Shown here: positions 46,643 through 55,182 of the stretch, in pieces
How positions within the stretch are numbered: the first letter of the stretch is position 1
Layout of the letters: each line of letters starts with the position of its first letter
Assembly (NCBI RefSeq): GCF_011382985.1
Contig: NZ_CP049933.1
Span: 2,232,001 to 2,296,000 of the forward strand
Length of the DNA: 64,000 bases
Direction of reading: 5' to 3'
Source: Leucobacter coleopterorum
Lineage (GTDB): Bacteria > Actinomycetota > Actinomycetes > Actinomycetales > Microbacteriaceae
The notes under the pieces: model-generated
What the model was told of the DNA's origin: nothing
The model's input: only the letters and a program-made list of their open reading frames with translations
Database searches by the model: none
Position numbers and translations under genes: made by a program

Positions 46643-48530
46643 GCCTTGACCTCCGTCACGGTTGCGGGACCGCTGTCCAATCGCTGTGCAAAAAGTTCGT
46701 CGAGTTCACCGCGACTCTCAACACCGTCAAGGGACGCTGCTATGAGTCCGCGCGTGTAGGGGTTCTCTGCGTGCGCAAAGATCGGTTCGACGTCGTCGAT
46801 CTCAACAATGGATCCCGAGCGCATCACCACCACACGATCACACACGTCTGCAACCACACCAAAGTTGTGCGTCACGATCACAAGTGACATTTGGTACTCC
46901 TGCTGCAACTCACGAAGCAGTTCGAGCACCTCAGCCTGCACAGTAACATCGAGCGCAGTTGTAGGCTCGTCAGCCACGAGCACCGACGGTTTGCCCGCAA
47001 TCGCTCCCGCTATCAGGACGCGCTGTGCCATGCCCCCGGAAAGTTCGTGCGGGTACGACTTCATGACATGCTCGGGATCCACGATCCCGACCCGCTCAAG
47101 CATCGCGAGCGCGCGGTCTCGCGCCCGACGCTTGCTCATGCCGTGCACCGACCGAAGCGGCTCAATCAGCTGAAACCCGATCGTGTATGAGGGTCGAGGT
47201 TTGTCATCGGTTCCTGAGGAATGTACCCGATTTCGTGACCAAGTAGTTGCGCGCGGTCGGCGCGCGACAGGGTCGTGACGTCTTCGCCGCCGATCCAAAT
47301 TGCGTCCGCGGTGTAGTAGCCCGACTTTGGCAGCAGATCCAGCATTGAGAACACGGTCTGTGATTTGCCAGACCCTGACTCCCCCACAATGCCGAGCACC
47401 TCGCCCGGGGCAACATCGAGTGTGATTCCGTGCACCACCTCAACCTCACCGCTCGGGGTCTCGTACTTCACACGCAAATTTTCGAGGCGCACAGCTGAGT
47501 CGACTGCCGCGATAGACGTCGACCCTGTTCTTGTATGCCGCTCAGCAACCGTTCGCTTCGCAGCATTCTGCGCCGCAATCCTTTTGCGCTCACGGCGGGA
47601 GAGCGTGACCGTTTTCACACTGATCACGTCTGCGAGTGTGGATCCCAACACCGCGAGCGCCGCGATCGTAACGCCGAGTGCAACCGAGGGCCAGAGTAAG
47701 AGCAGCGGATCCGTGCGCATCACACGGAAGCCCTCGCTCATAGCCGCACCCCAGCCGGGAGTCGTACCGCCCCCTATTCCCAAGAACTGCAAGCCGGCCT
47801 GCATGCCCATCGCCATACCCGCGGTGAGTGCGGTTTGAATGACGATCGGCGAAATCACCGCGCGAACAACGTGGCGCGCCACAATGCGTGTGTGCGAGAG
47901 ACCCGCGACTCGAGCCGCATCGACGTACGCTTCGTGACGCACCGAGAGCACTGTCGACCGAGTCAGACGGAAGTATCCGGGGGCCATGAACACACCGACC
48001 GTGATCATGAGCAACGTGAAGTCGTTGCGTGTGCTCGCGGCAACAATGAGCAGAATGATCATGCCGGGAACCGCCTGAAGTGCGTCGCTGACCCAGGTCC
48101 CGATTCTGTCGGCTGCACCGCCAAAGTAACCCGCAGTCAACCCGGATGGCACACCCAGCACAACCGCCGTGGCAATTGCGACGACGGCACCCCACAGCGT
48201 AGCTTGGGAACCCCAAATGAGTCGGCTGAGCACATCACGCCCCGCGGTGTCACCACCCAGCAAGTGCTCTGGGCTCGGCAGGGCTCGCGTCAGGGAGAGG
48301 TCAACGGCGTTTGGGTCGTAAGGAGAAATCCACGGTGCGAACACGGCTACGAGCACAATGAGCAACAGCACTGCACTGGATATTGCCCCGGCTGGGCGTT
48401 TCAGGAAGCGCTTCAGTGTTGATTGGCGAGCAGTCCCACGAGAGTCAACGGTGATCACGTCCGTAGCGGTCGCAGCGTCAACGGCTTCAAATGTTTGGCC
48501 TGTGACGGAGTCTGTCAGCGGAGCGGTCAC
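46639..48530 (-). CDS. Dipeptide-type permease-ATPase fusion (DppC-DppD), one frameshift
   Basis: 630 residues after repair. The N-terminal half is a DppC permease (APWISPYDPNAVDLSLTRALPSPEHLLGGDTAGRDVLSRLIWG; EAA loop VAGLSHTRIVARHV), the C-terminal half a DppD ATPase (Walker A GESGSGKSQTV, signature LSGGMAQRVLIAGAI, Walker B VLVADEPTTALDV). The frame breaks at GGG 47191-47193; one more base gives NLDPSYTIGFQLIEPLR. Such fusions occur in Microbacteriaceae relatives. Its stop overlaps the next ATG and its start overlaps the DppB stop, so the operon is translationally coupled. Confidence 0.87.
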
Positions 48531-49468
48531 TTTACACGCGCCTTAGGGTTGATCCAGCCGAGCAAAATATCGAGCAGGAAGTTCACGATCACAACAAACA
48601 CAACAGTGATGACCGTGATGCCAAGCAGCATGGGAATATCTCCATTCTGAGAAGATCCCTGGGTGAGCGCACCGATGCCGGGGAGGGCAAATATCTGTTC
48701 AACAACAATGGCCCCGGAGAGCAGCCCAACAAACATCAGTGCCAACACCGTGAGTGAGGCCGGTGCTGCGTTGCGCAGCAGATGGACAGTGATCCGCCAC
48801 TGCGGCAGCCCCCTGCTGCGGAGCGTTCGCACGTAATCTTGCCGGTCCGCCTGAATAATCGCGTTGCGCAGCTGCTCAGCAATCATTACGACTGCCCCAA
48901 CCGCCAGTGCCACGGCGGGCAACGTGATTGACTGCACCCAACCGCCAAACGACTGCTCCGGGGTTGTGTACCCAACCGCGGGAAACCACTTCAGCTGCAC
49001 CGCAAACAGCATCACAAGCACCAGCGCAACCCAGAACCCTGGGAGAGCAAACAGCACAACAGCGCCTGCCTTCACGACTCGGTCGATCCAGGTGTTTGGT
49101 CGCAGCCCCGCTACCACTCCCAGCACCCCGCCGAGCACCGCCGAAATCAAGATCCCGACGGTGACGACGGAAAGGGTGACCGGAAGCTTCGTAGCGATCT
49201 GCTCTGAAACCGGCTGGAAATTGCGCCAGGAGTCGCCGAAGTTCCCCTGCAGCAGCTGCGCAATCCAGTCACCAAACTGCACAATGACGGGTCGCTCCGT
49301 GCCAATCTTCTGTGCCAGCGCCGCCTGCGCTTCCGGTGTCGCGGCGCTACCGAGCAGCCCGAGTGTCGGATCGGGGATCGCGGCGTGGGCGAGGAAGAAC
49401 GTGGCTGTTGCCACGGCGATCAGCAGAATCACCCCCGACAACAATCGTTTGAGCGTGAAGGTCAGCAT
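48527..49468 (-). CDS. Dipeptide-type ABC permease (DppB-like)
   Basis: 313 residues with six hydrophobic helices. GTERPVIVQFGDWIAQLLQGNFGDSW and the EAA region DYVRTLRSRGLPQWRITVHLLRNA are DppB hallmarks. It follows the binding-protein gene by 4 bp and overlaps the fusion gene. Pairs with the permease half of DppC-DppD. Confidence 0.9.
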   Translation of the reverse strand: MLTFTLKRLLSGVILLIAVATATFFLAHAAIPDPTLGLLGSAATPEAQAALAQKIGTERPVIVQFGDWIAQLLQGNFGDSWRNFQPVSEQIATKLPVTLSVVTVGILISAVLGGVLGVVAGLRPNTWIDRVVKAGAVVLFALPGFWVALVLVMLFAVQLKWFPAVGYTTPEQSFGGWVQSITLPAVALAVGAVVMIAEQLRNAIIQADRQDYVRTLRSRGLPQWRITVHLLRNAAPASLTVLALMFVGLLSGAIVVEQIFALPGIGALTQGSSQNGDIPMLLGITVITVVFVVIVNFLLDILLGWINPKARVK

Positions 49469-49472
49469 GGCT

Positions 49473-51011
49473 CTAGCCCTCGAGTTGAATGTGGCGCAGG
49501 GTCGGGAACATCATGCCGGTAACGGGAGTCACCGTAAACTCCTTCGTGGAAACATAGGAGTTATTCGACTGGTACCAGACGCTAAACCACGCCTCTTTGG
49601 TCACCATCTCGTTCAGCGCTTCGATTTCCTTGTTCTGAGCGTCACCAGGTTCAGCACTGAAAACCTTGTCAGCCTGCGCCTTAACGCCGGGGAACGCATC
49701 GAGACTCGTGGTTGGGTTGTACCACTGCGGCTCAGTGATCTGGCGTTCGACTGTGGCGACCGCGTTGCCGTCCATTGAGATGACACCCACAAAGAGTGGG
49801 TACGTCGGTGCTTTGGCCATGTAGTCCATGAACTGGTACTCGTCCCAGGTCACTTTGATGCCGAGCTCCCCAAATACCTGCTCCACCGCGGCCTGGTAAG
49901 GCTGGAATGGCGGCGCCATCGGCATCTTGACGGCAAAACCGTCGGCGTACCCGGCATCGGAGAGCATCTTCTTTGCGGTCTGAATGCTCGGCTTGTACAG
50001 GTCGTTCAACCTCGACAGATTGCCCGTGGTGCCGTCCGGGAACACTTGATTGGTGGCGGCACCATTGTTCTGCGCAATGGCCTTCAGCATCTCTGGCCCG
50101 TTGAACGCGTAGTTGAGCGCTTGTCGCACCTTCACATCACCCAGTGGTTTGCCCATTTCGGTGGCACCCGTACGGTCAGTGAACTGCAGACCGACCCAGG
50201 CGGAGAGGCCCGAGCTCACGTTCCAGTCGTTTGCCGCGGCAGTGTCGATGGCGGTTTGATCGCCGTAAATCACGTTGAACTGGCCACCCTCCATGCCATT
50301 CAGCATGGCGGTCGGGTCACTCAGGGGTGAGATGACCAGAGGATCGAAGGGAAAGTCTTGAGTGGCCCAGTGTTTTGCGACCTTGTCGAAGTGGTATTCG
50401 GCACCGGCAACCGTGTCTTTTCCGAGGGTGTACGGGCCCGATCCAACCGGAGTCTTTGCGAGCGACCCGTCGGCAATGGCTTTGGGAGCCATCATGTAGC
50501 TGCGACCGAGACCCATGAAGTAGAGGATGGTATCGTCGCGTTTTTTGAGGTGAATTGCGAGCGTGTCTTCGTCGACGGCCTCAAAATTGTCGACGTTCTG
50601 GTAGGCCTCTTGCGAGCGCACACCGGCTTTCAGATACTCAAGGCTCTTCACCGCGGCCTCCGAGTCGAACTTCTCTCCGTCGGAGAAGACCGCATCGCTG
50701 CGCAGGTCCATGGTGATCGTTGTGAAGTCGTCAGAGACTTCCCACTTTGTAGCGAGCGCGGGCTGCGGCACGCCCTTTCCGTCAACCACGACGAGTGGAT
50801 CGTAGATTGCCGAAAGGTAGGGGCCATCAAACCCGATGTCAGCAAGCGCGGGATCCCATGATGTTACGTCAAGGAAGTTGCCAATTTTTAGGGGAACATT
50901 CCCTACCGGTGCAGCGGCATCTCCACCGGATGAGCCACCACTAGAGCAAGAGGTCAAGGTTAGTGCGGCAACCATGACGGCGGCGAGGCCAGTCAGTGTT
51001 TTCTTCATCAT
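49473..51011 (-). CDS. Dipeptide-type ABC substrate-binding lipoprotein (SBP_bac_5)
   Basis: 512 residues. Signal MMKKTLTG..., lipobox LTSC (Cys22). The mature part has the SBP_bac_5 pattern (DPALADIGFDGPYLSAIYDPLVVVDGKGVPQPALATKWEVSDD). The ligand may be a peptide, nickel or an opine-like compound; it is not resolved. A promoter lies upstream. Head of the importer operon, divergent from hpaH with a 262-bp gap, so it may be co-regulated with the hpa genes. Confidence 0.88.
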   Translation of the reverse strand: MMKKTLTGLAAVMVAALTLTSCSSGGSSGGDAAAPVGNVPLKIGNFLDVTSWDPALADIGFDGPYLSAIYDPLVVVDGKGVPQPALATKWEVSDDFTTITMDLRSDAVFSDGEKFDSEAAVKSLEYLKAGVRSQEAYQNVDNFEAVDEDTLAIHLKKRDDTILYFMGLGRSYMMAPKAIADGSLAKTPVGSGPYTLGKDTVAGAEYHFDKVAKHWATQDFPFDPLVISPLSDPTAMLNGMEGGQFNVIYGDQTAIDTAAANDWNVSSGLSAWVGLQFTDRTGATEMGKPLGDVKVRQALNYAFNGPEMLKAIAQNNGAATNQVFPDGTTGNLSRLNDLYKPSIQTAKKMLSDAGYADGFAVKMPMAPPFQPYQAAVEQVFGELGIKVTWDEYQFMDYMAKAPTYPLFVGVISMDGNAVATVERQITEPQWYNPTTSLDAFPGVKAQADKVFSAEPGDAQNKEIEALNEMVTKEAWFSVWYQSNNSYVSTKEFTVTPVTGMMFPTLRHIQLEG

Positions 51012-51144
51012 GTCTGCTTCTCTCGATCAATGAACACGTCTTTTGAGGTCGGGCTCCGTTGCTGTTCCAAACACTTGCCGCCAAGAACGATGTTCTTCTA
51101 GAGGGAAGAGGGTTGGACGTCACGTCGGTGTACCGCCACTTTTC

Positions 51145-51172
51145 ATTCTACGCACGTTGACAATAAAAACAA
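51145..51172 (-). promoter_or_regulatory. Promoter for the dipeptide-type importer
   Basis: On the minus strand TTGTTT (51172-51167) and TAGAAT (51150-51145) are separated by 16 bp, a good sigma-70-type pair. It is about 135 bp upstream of the binding-protein start. Confidence 0.45.
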
Positions 51173-51230
51173 GTAGAAATTTCTGCCTTCGTTTGGCACA
51201 AAAATCCACGACCTAGCGCGACCCCAGCAG

Positions 51231-51242
51231 ATCGTATACGAT
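51231..51242. promoter_or_regulatory. GntR operator (hpaH side)
   Basis: The perfect 12-bp palindrome ATCGTATACGAT lies 31 bp before the hpaH start and recurs identically at 55105-55116. GTATAC-centred palindromes are typical FadR-subfamily GntR sites, and a GntR gene is in the second half of the cluster (56703). Confidence 0.75.
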
Positions 51243-51273
51243 TTTGAACACAACATAGAAGTTTGGAGATCAC

Positions 51274-52059
51274 GTGCTCGACCAGAAAACGATTGAGTCC
51301 ATCGCTGACGAACTGGTGCAGGCGGATCGCGACCGCACGATTCTGCCGAAGCTGACCTCACGCTACCCAGAAATGGTGATCGAGGATTCCTACGCCATTC
51401 AGAAGGTGTGGTCGGATCGACGCATTGCGGCGGGTGCACGGCTCGTTGGACACAAGATCGGCCTCACCTCAAAGGTCATGCAACTCGCAACCGGCATTTC
51501 AGAACCCGACTACGGTGTGATCCACGACGACATGGTGTTCGAATCCGGATCCGTGCTCGAGTTTGATCGCTTCTCAAACGTGCGCATCGAGGTCGAGTTG
51601 GCCTTTGTGCTCTCGAAGCCACTCACCGGCCCGAACGTCACCATCTTCGACGTGCTCGACGCCACCGCCTATGTTGTGCCCGCGCTCGAGGTACTCAACT
51701 CGCACCTTGAACTCGAAGGGCGCACCATCGTAGACACCATCAGCGACAATGCAGCGATGGGTGCGATGGTTATCGGCGGCCGCCCCGTGAAAGTTGATGA
51801 GACAGACCTCACCTGGGCCTCTGCACTGCTCTACCGCAACGAAACGATTGAAGATTCAGGTGTGGCCGGCGCGATCCTCGGCCATCCCGCCCTCGGTGTC
51901 GCCTGGCTCGCCAACAAGCTCGCGCAGCATGGACAGACGCTTGAGGCAGGCGAGATTATTCTCGCGGGATCCTTCACAAAACCGATGTGGGTGCAGCGCG
52001 GCGACACGGTTCACGCCGATTACAACGGTCTAGGATCGGTGACATGTCGCTTCACCTAG
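51274..52059 (+). CDS. hpaH: 2-oxo-hept-4-ene-1,7-dioate hydratase (HpaH)
   Basis: 261 residues; a fumarylacetoacetase-superfamily hydratase. GHKIGLTSKVMQLATGISEPDYGVIHDDMVFESG and ...RIEVELAFVLSKPLTGPNVTIFDVLDATAYVVPALEVL are the HpaH/MhpD-type core, with Glu-x-Glu metal ligands (VEVELAF region). It hydrates 2-oxohept-4-ene-1,7-dioate to the 4-hydroxy compound in homoprotocatechuate degradation. GTG at 51274, GGAG upstream. The hpaI gene overlaps its end by 16 bp. The operator is immediately upstream. Confidence 0.9.
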   Translation: MLDQKTIESIADELVQADRDRTILPKLTSRYPEMVIEDSYAIQKVWSDRRIAAGARLVGHKIGLTSKVMQLATGISEPDYGVIHDDMVFESGSVLEFDRFSNVRIEVELAFVLSKPLTGPNVTIFDVLDATAYVVPALEVLNSHLELEGRTIVDTISDNAAMGAMVIGGRPVKVDETDLTWASALLYRNETIEDSGVAGAILGHPALGVAWLANKLAQHGQTLEAGEIILAGSFTKPMWVQRGDTVHADYNGLGSVTCRFT

Positions 52060-52876
52060 ACCTGCCAGCCACGCTCCGCGATCGACTTGCCACGGCGGAT
52101 CATCCACTGATCGGACTGTGGGCCTGCGCGGGCAGCCCCATCACCGCTGAAATTGTTGCGGGTAGCGGCTGCGACTGGGTGCTGCTCGACGCCGAGCACT
52201 CCCCAACGGTCTAGAGTCGGTGCTCGCTCAGTTGCACGCCATGTCGGCGTACCCGGCGACTCCCGTGGTGCGCCCACCCTATGGCGACACCGTAGCGATC
52301 AAGCAGTATCTCGATCTCGGCGTACAGAATCTTCTGATCCCCATGGTCGACTCAGCCGAGCAGGCCACAGAGATCGTGCGCGCGGTGCGCTACCCCGATG
52401 GTGCGGGTGGCGGGGTGCGCGGTGTTGGATCCGCACTCGCTCGGTCCGCCCGCTGGAATCGAGTAGAGGGCTACCTCGGTCGCGCAAACGAGACAATCAG
52501 CCTGACCGTGCAGATCGAGTCGGCGGCTGCGGTCGCAGATGTTGAACGAATCCTCGCGGTTGACGGGGTGGACGCCGTCTTCGTTGGCCCCGCCGACCTC
52601 GCGGCGTCGATGGGGTTCCTCGGGCAGCAGAACCACCCCAAGGTTGTTGAGGCCGTGCTGCACACAATCGCTGCAGCTCGGGCTGCGGGCAAACCCGCTG
52701 GTGTAAACGCATTTGTGGCAGCCGATGCCGATCGTTACATCGAGGCGGGCGCATCGTTCATTGCTGTGGGCGCTGACGTCGCGATCCTTGCCCGCCAGAC
52801 AGAGGCGCTGGTGGAGCGGTTTCGCGGCGCGGGTTCGGGATCGGCCGCGGCACCTGCACCGCGCGCGAGCTACTAG
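52044..52876 (+). CDS. hpaI: 4-hydroxy-2-oxoheptane-1,7-dioate aldolase (HpaI), one frameshift
   Basis: 277 residues after repair. The class II HpaI core is present: GCDWVLLDAEHSPNGLESVLAQL (catalytic His), PVVRPP (Arg), VQIESAAAVADVERILAVDGVDAVFVGPADLAASMG (metal Glu and Asp). The frame breaks at CCCC 52201-52204, where an uncorrected TAG follows; one more C repairs it. The enzyme cleaves the hpa aldol to pyruvate and succinic semialdehyde. ATG 52044 lies inside the end of hpaH, indicating translational coupling. vapC lies convergent just downstream. Confidence 0.88.
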
Positions 52877-52885
52877 GGCCATGCA

Positions 52886-53320
52886 CTAAGTAGGGACCTC
52901 GGGGCGCACAATTCGGAGCCCCTCGAAGCGGTGAAAGTCGCGATCAAACGTGGCCACCGGGCACACGAAAGCTAGTGCCACGGCCGCGATGTAGGCGTCC
53001 GGGATGAGGTTTGATTGCGCTCCGGCAGACTCGACTGCTCTGCGGAACACGTCGTGCCCATTTGGCAATCCAGGTGCTTGTTGGTAAGCAGAGCTTTTGG
53101 TGAGGGCGCTCATAAACGCCAACGCCTCACTCGGCAGAGCTGGTTCACTAAAAATGCGCCGATTAGTTACGATGCGCAAGAACCCCACCCATACGAGGTC
53201 TGGAACGATAACCGCCGACTCAACCTCGAGCGCTCGCAAGAGCCACGGCCGGGCAATCGTGTGGTGGGAGTGGTCCTCGCGGAAAGCCGCAACTAACACA
53301 TTGACGTCGAGCACAATCAT
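52886..53320 (-). CDS. PIN-domain toxin (VapC-like)
   Basis: 144 residues. MIVLDVNVLVAAFREDH holds the first Asp; PDLVWVGFLRIVTNRRIFSEP is the VapC FLR-type subclass; LIPDAYIAAVALAFVCPVATFDRDF holds the further acidic residues. Mg-dependent ribonuclease expected. Its ATG overlaps the antitoxin stop. It stands between the two halves of the hpa cluster and is on the opposite strand. Confidence 0.88.
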   Translation of the reverse strand: MIVLDVNVLVAAFREDHSHHTIARPWLLRALEVESAVIVPDLVWVGFLRIVTNRRIFSEPALPSEALAFMSALTKSSAYQQAPGLPNGHDVFRRAVESAGAQSNLIPDAYIAAVALAFVCPVATFDRDFHRFEGLRIVRPEVPT

Positions 53321-53595
53321 GAGGCTTTGAGTTCCTGAGAACCGGTGTCAATCTGCTCATCGGCCTCATCGAGAGCATCAAAAAGATCTCGATTCGAGGT
53401 CGAATCGATTCCCTTCTTAACACCGCTGCCCCCTCGAAACACAGGAAGATCCACCATCTCCGTGGGCACGGCCTGTGCAGCCATATAGGCCCGCAAAGCC
53501 TCTTCCACGTACTCCCCCAGGGTTTCTTGCCTGCGGGCAGCATTGCGTTTCGCCGCTTCGAGAAGAGGCTCTTCGATACGCAGTGTGGTCCTCAT
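53317..53595 (-). CDS. VapB-type antitoxin (ribbon-helix-helix)
   Basis: 92 residues. MRTTLRIEEPLLEAAKRNAARRQETLGEYVEEALRAYM is a ribbon-helix-helix DNA-binding N-terminus; the C-terminal part rich in Gly/Asp would bind the toxin. Promoter region is 53596-53667. Forms a standard antitoxin-toxin operon with an ATGA overlap. It should autoregulate through an operator near its start, which I could not single out. Confidence 0.8.
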   Translation of the reverse strand: MRTTLRIEEPLLEAAKRNAARRQETLGEYVEEALRAYMAAQAVPTEMVDLPVFRGGSGVKKGIDSTSNRDLFDALDEADEQIDTGSQELKAS

Positions 53596-53667
53596 GCATC
53601 AATGATACGCGAGAGTCACATCAGGTGCATCAGCTGAAATCTTGTGCTTAGCTGTCAAGATAAACCT

Positions 53668-54970
53668 ATGCAGAACGCGGCGAAGTACGAAGAACTCCTC
53701 ACATTCGTCAACGATGAGCTTCGCCCAACAAGACGCTTTTATGACTACTGGCAGACAAACGCCTTTGCAGACGAGTGATTGAAAGCTGTCTCGGCGCTCG
53801 AAATCGAAGCCGAGCATGCGGCTCCGGCACTGCTACCAATTATTGAGCGTGGAATCACGCTGCTCACGCGAGCAATCATCAAGGCCGATGATTCCTCCGG
53901 CATGCTTGGCAGCCTGATCCGATCCCTGTTGATCACCCACGCTCAAGCAGTTCTCACCGCTGCCCCACCACTCACCCAGAAAGAACAATCTCGCCTCATC
54001 AAGTGGATCATCAAGTATCGCTACGGCGGGGAACAGGACTTTTTTCGACCCCGACATCGTTGCCTACGCCCCTGCCCTCTCCGAGGAGAGCATCAAACAG
54101 TACCGCGAGGCAATCGGCGATATCGATCTCGGAGAGTATGGTCGATATCCACTAGAGCGCCTTGCGGTGCTCGATCGTGATCCAGTGACTATTGTCCAGA
54201 CCATTGGTGGAGAGCCACACAACGCTCACGCAGCCAAGCGCATTGTTGAGAGCCTGAGCGAAGCTGGACTCGTAGATCACGCACTTCACTACGCGCGGCT
54301 TGGCGTTGAACTCAATACCACGGGGTCGGACAGTGCGCTCGTCAATTTACTCGCCACTGATGCGTTTGAACGCGGTGAACACGTCGAGGCCGTTGAGCTT
54401 AGAAAAGCCTGGTTCACAAGGTTCACGACACTCAAGAACTTCCGGGAGCTCCAAGGGACTGCCCAGCATGCGAGGCTATGGGACAAAGAGCAGCATCAAG
54501 CAGAGTCTCGAATAGAAAGCACCGATCCAATTGGGTACACGAACTATCTGGCCGACGAGTCACGCAACGATGAGGCCTGGGACTACGCGCTGCTTCATTT
54601 TGCCCGAATCTCCCCCTCTGACGCTGACGCTTCTCATGCAGGCTCTTACCTCATGGGGTACTCGGCTGAGTCAAAAACTCGCGCAAAACACTTGGTCGAG
54701 CTCTGGTTACGGCTTTGTGAGGATCGAGCCTACGCACACCCCGCAGACACCATCCCACGCTACAAATTGGTCATCTTAGAGATCTTGCGTGTAGCCGACA
54801 CAAAGAACTACTCCTGGGCTGTCACTCAGCTCAAAAAGATGAAGCGGGTCGCTGTTGCTGCGGGTCCCTCACACGTCGATGCCTTTGCGACATTCATGGC
54901 CGAGCTAGCTGAGCAGAATCGGCGACGACCCCGCTGCATTGAGGCGTTTCAGCGCGCAAGGCTCATCTGA
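53668..54970 (+). pseudogene. Broken helical-repeat protein, possible DUF6880-like
   Basis: Reading begins at ATG 53668 (MQNAAKYEELLTFVNDELRP...), meets an in-frame TGA at 53776-53778, and continues in the same frame (LKAVSALEIEAEH...) to a TTTTTT run at about 54042. Removing one T there lets it continue as FFDPDIVAYAPALSEESIKQYREAIG... to the stop at 54970. The rest is helical, TPR-like (ERGEHVEAVELRKAWFTRFTTLKNFRELQG), resembling proteins with a DUF6880-type domain. Unlike the other shifts in this window this gene has both a stop and an excess base, so it is the best candidate for real decay. The DNA is less GC-rich than its neighbours. Confidence 0.6.
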
Positions 54971-55049
54971 GTCGCGCCGCAACTCCATCAATCATCCGAG
55001 ATACATCAGTCTTCTCCTGTTGCTGATGGGTTTAGAAGTGATCAATGTA

Positions 55050-55083
55050 GTTCTGGCGCGACAGAACTGGCATTAGTGCCAGG
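55050..55083. terminator. Pair of overlapping hairpins before the FAH-RraA gene
   Basis: AGTTCTG-GCGCGA-CAGAACT (55050-55069) is followed by CTGGCA-TTAG-TGCCAG (55068-55083); both are perfect stems and they share bases, so only one can form at a time. No T tract. Could end transcription from the broken gene or be a leader structure of the downstream operon. Confidence 0.4.
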
Positions 55084-55104
55084 CCTATTCCCAAATCACC
55101 CGAA

Positions 55105-55116
55105 ATCGTATACGAT
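55105..55116. promoter_or_regulatory. GntR operator (FAH-RraA side)
   Basis: Second identical ATCGTATACGAT palindrome, 67 bp before the TTG start of the fusion gene. With the copy at 51231-51242 it shows that both parts of the hpa cluster answer to the same regulator. Confidence 0.75.
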
Positions 55117-55182
55117 AACAAATATCACAACGGGCGGCGGCGCAGAGAGCCGCTCGCACCAGGCGAGACAAGCGAGGTTGCT

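Noticed and set aside
53776..53778. In-frame TGA as a selenocysteine codon
   Set aside because: It is in a variable N-terminal region, not in a redox motif, and the gene has another frame disruption downstream.
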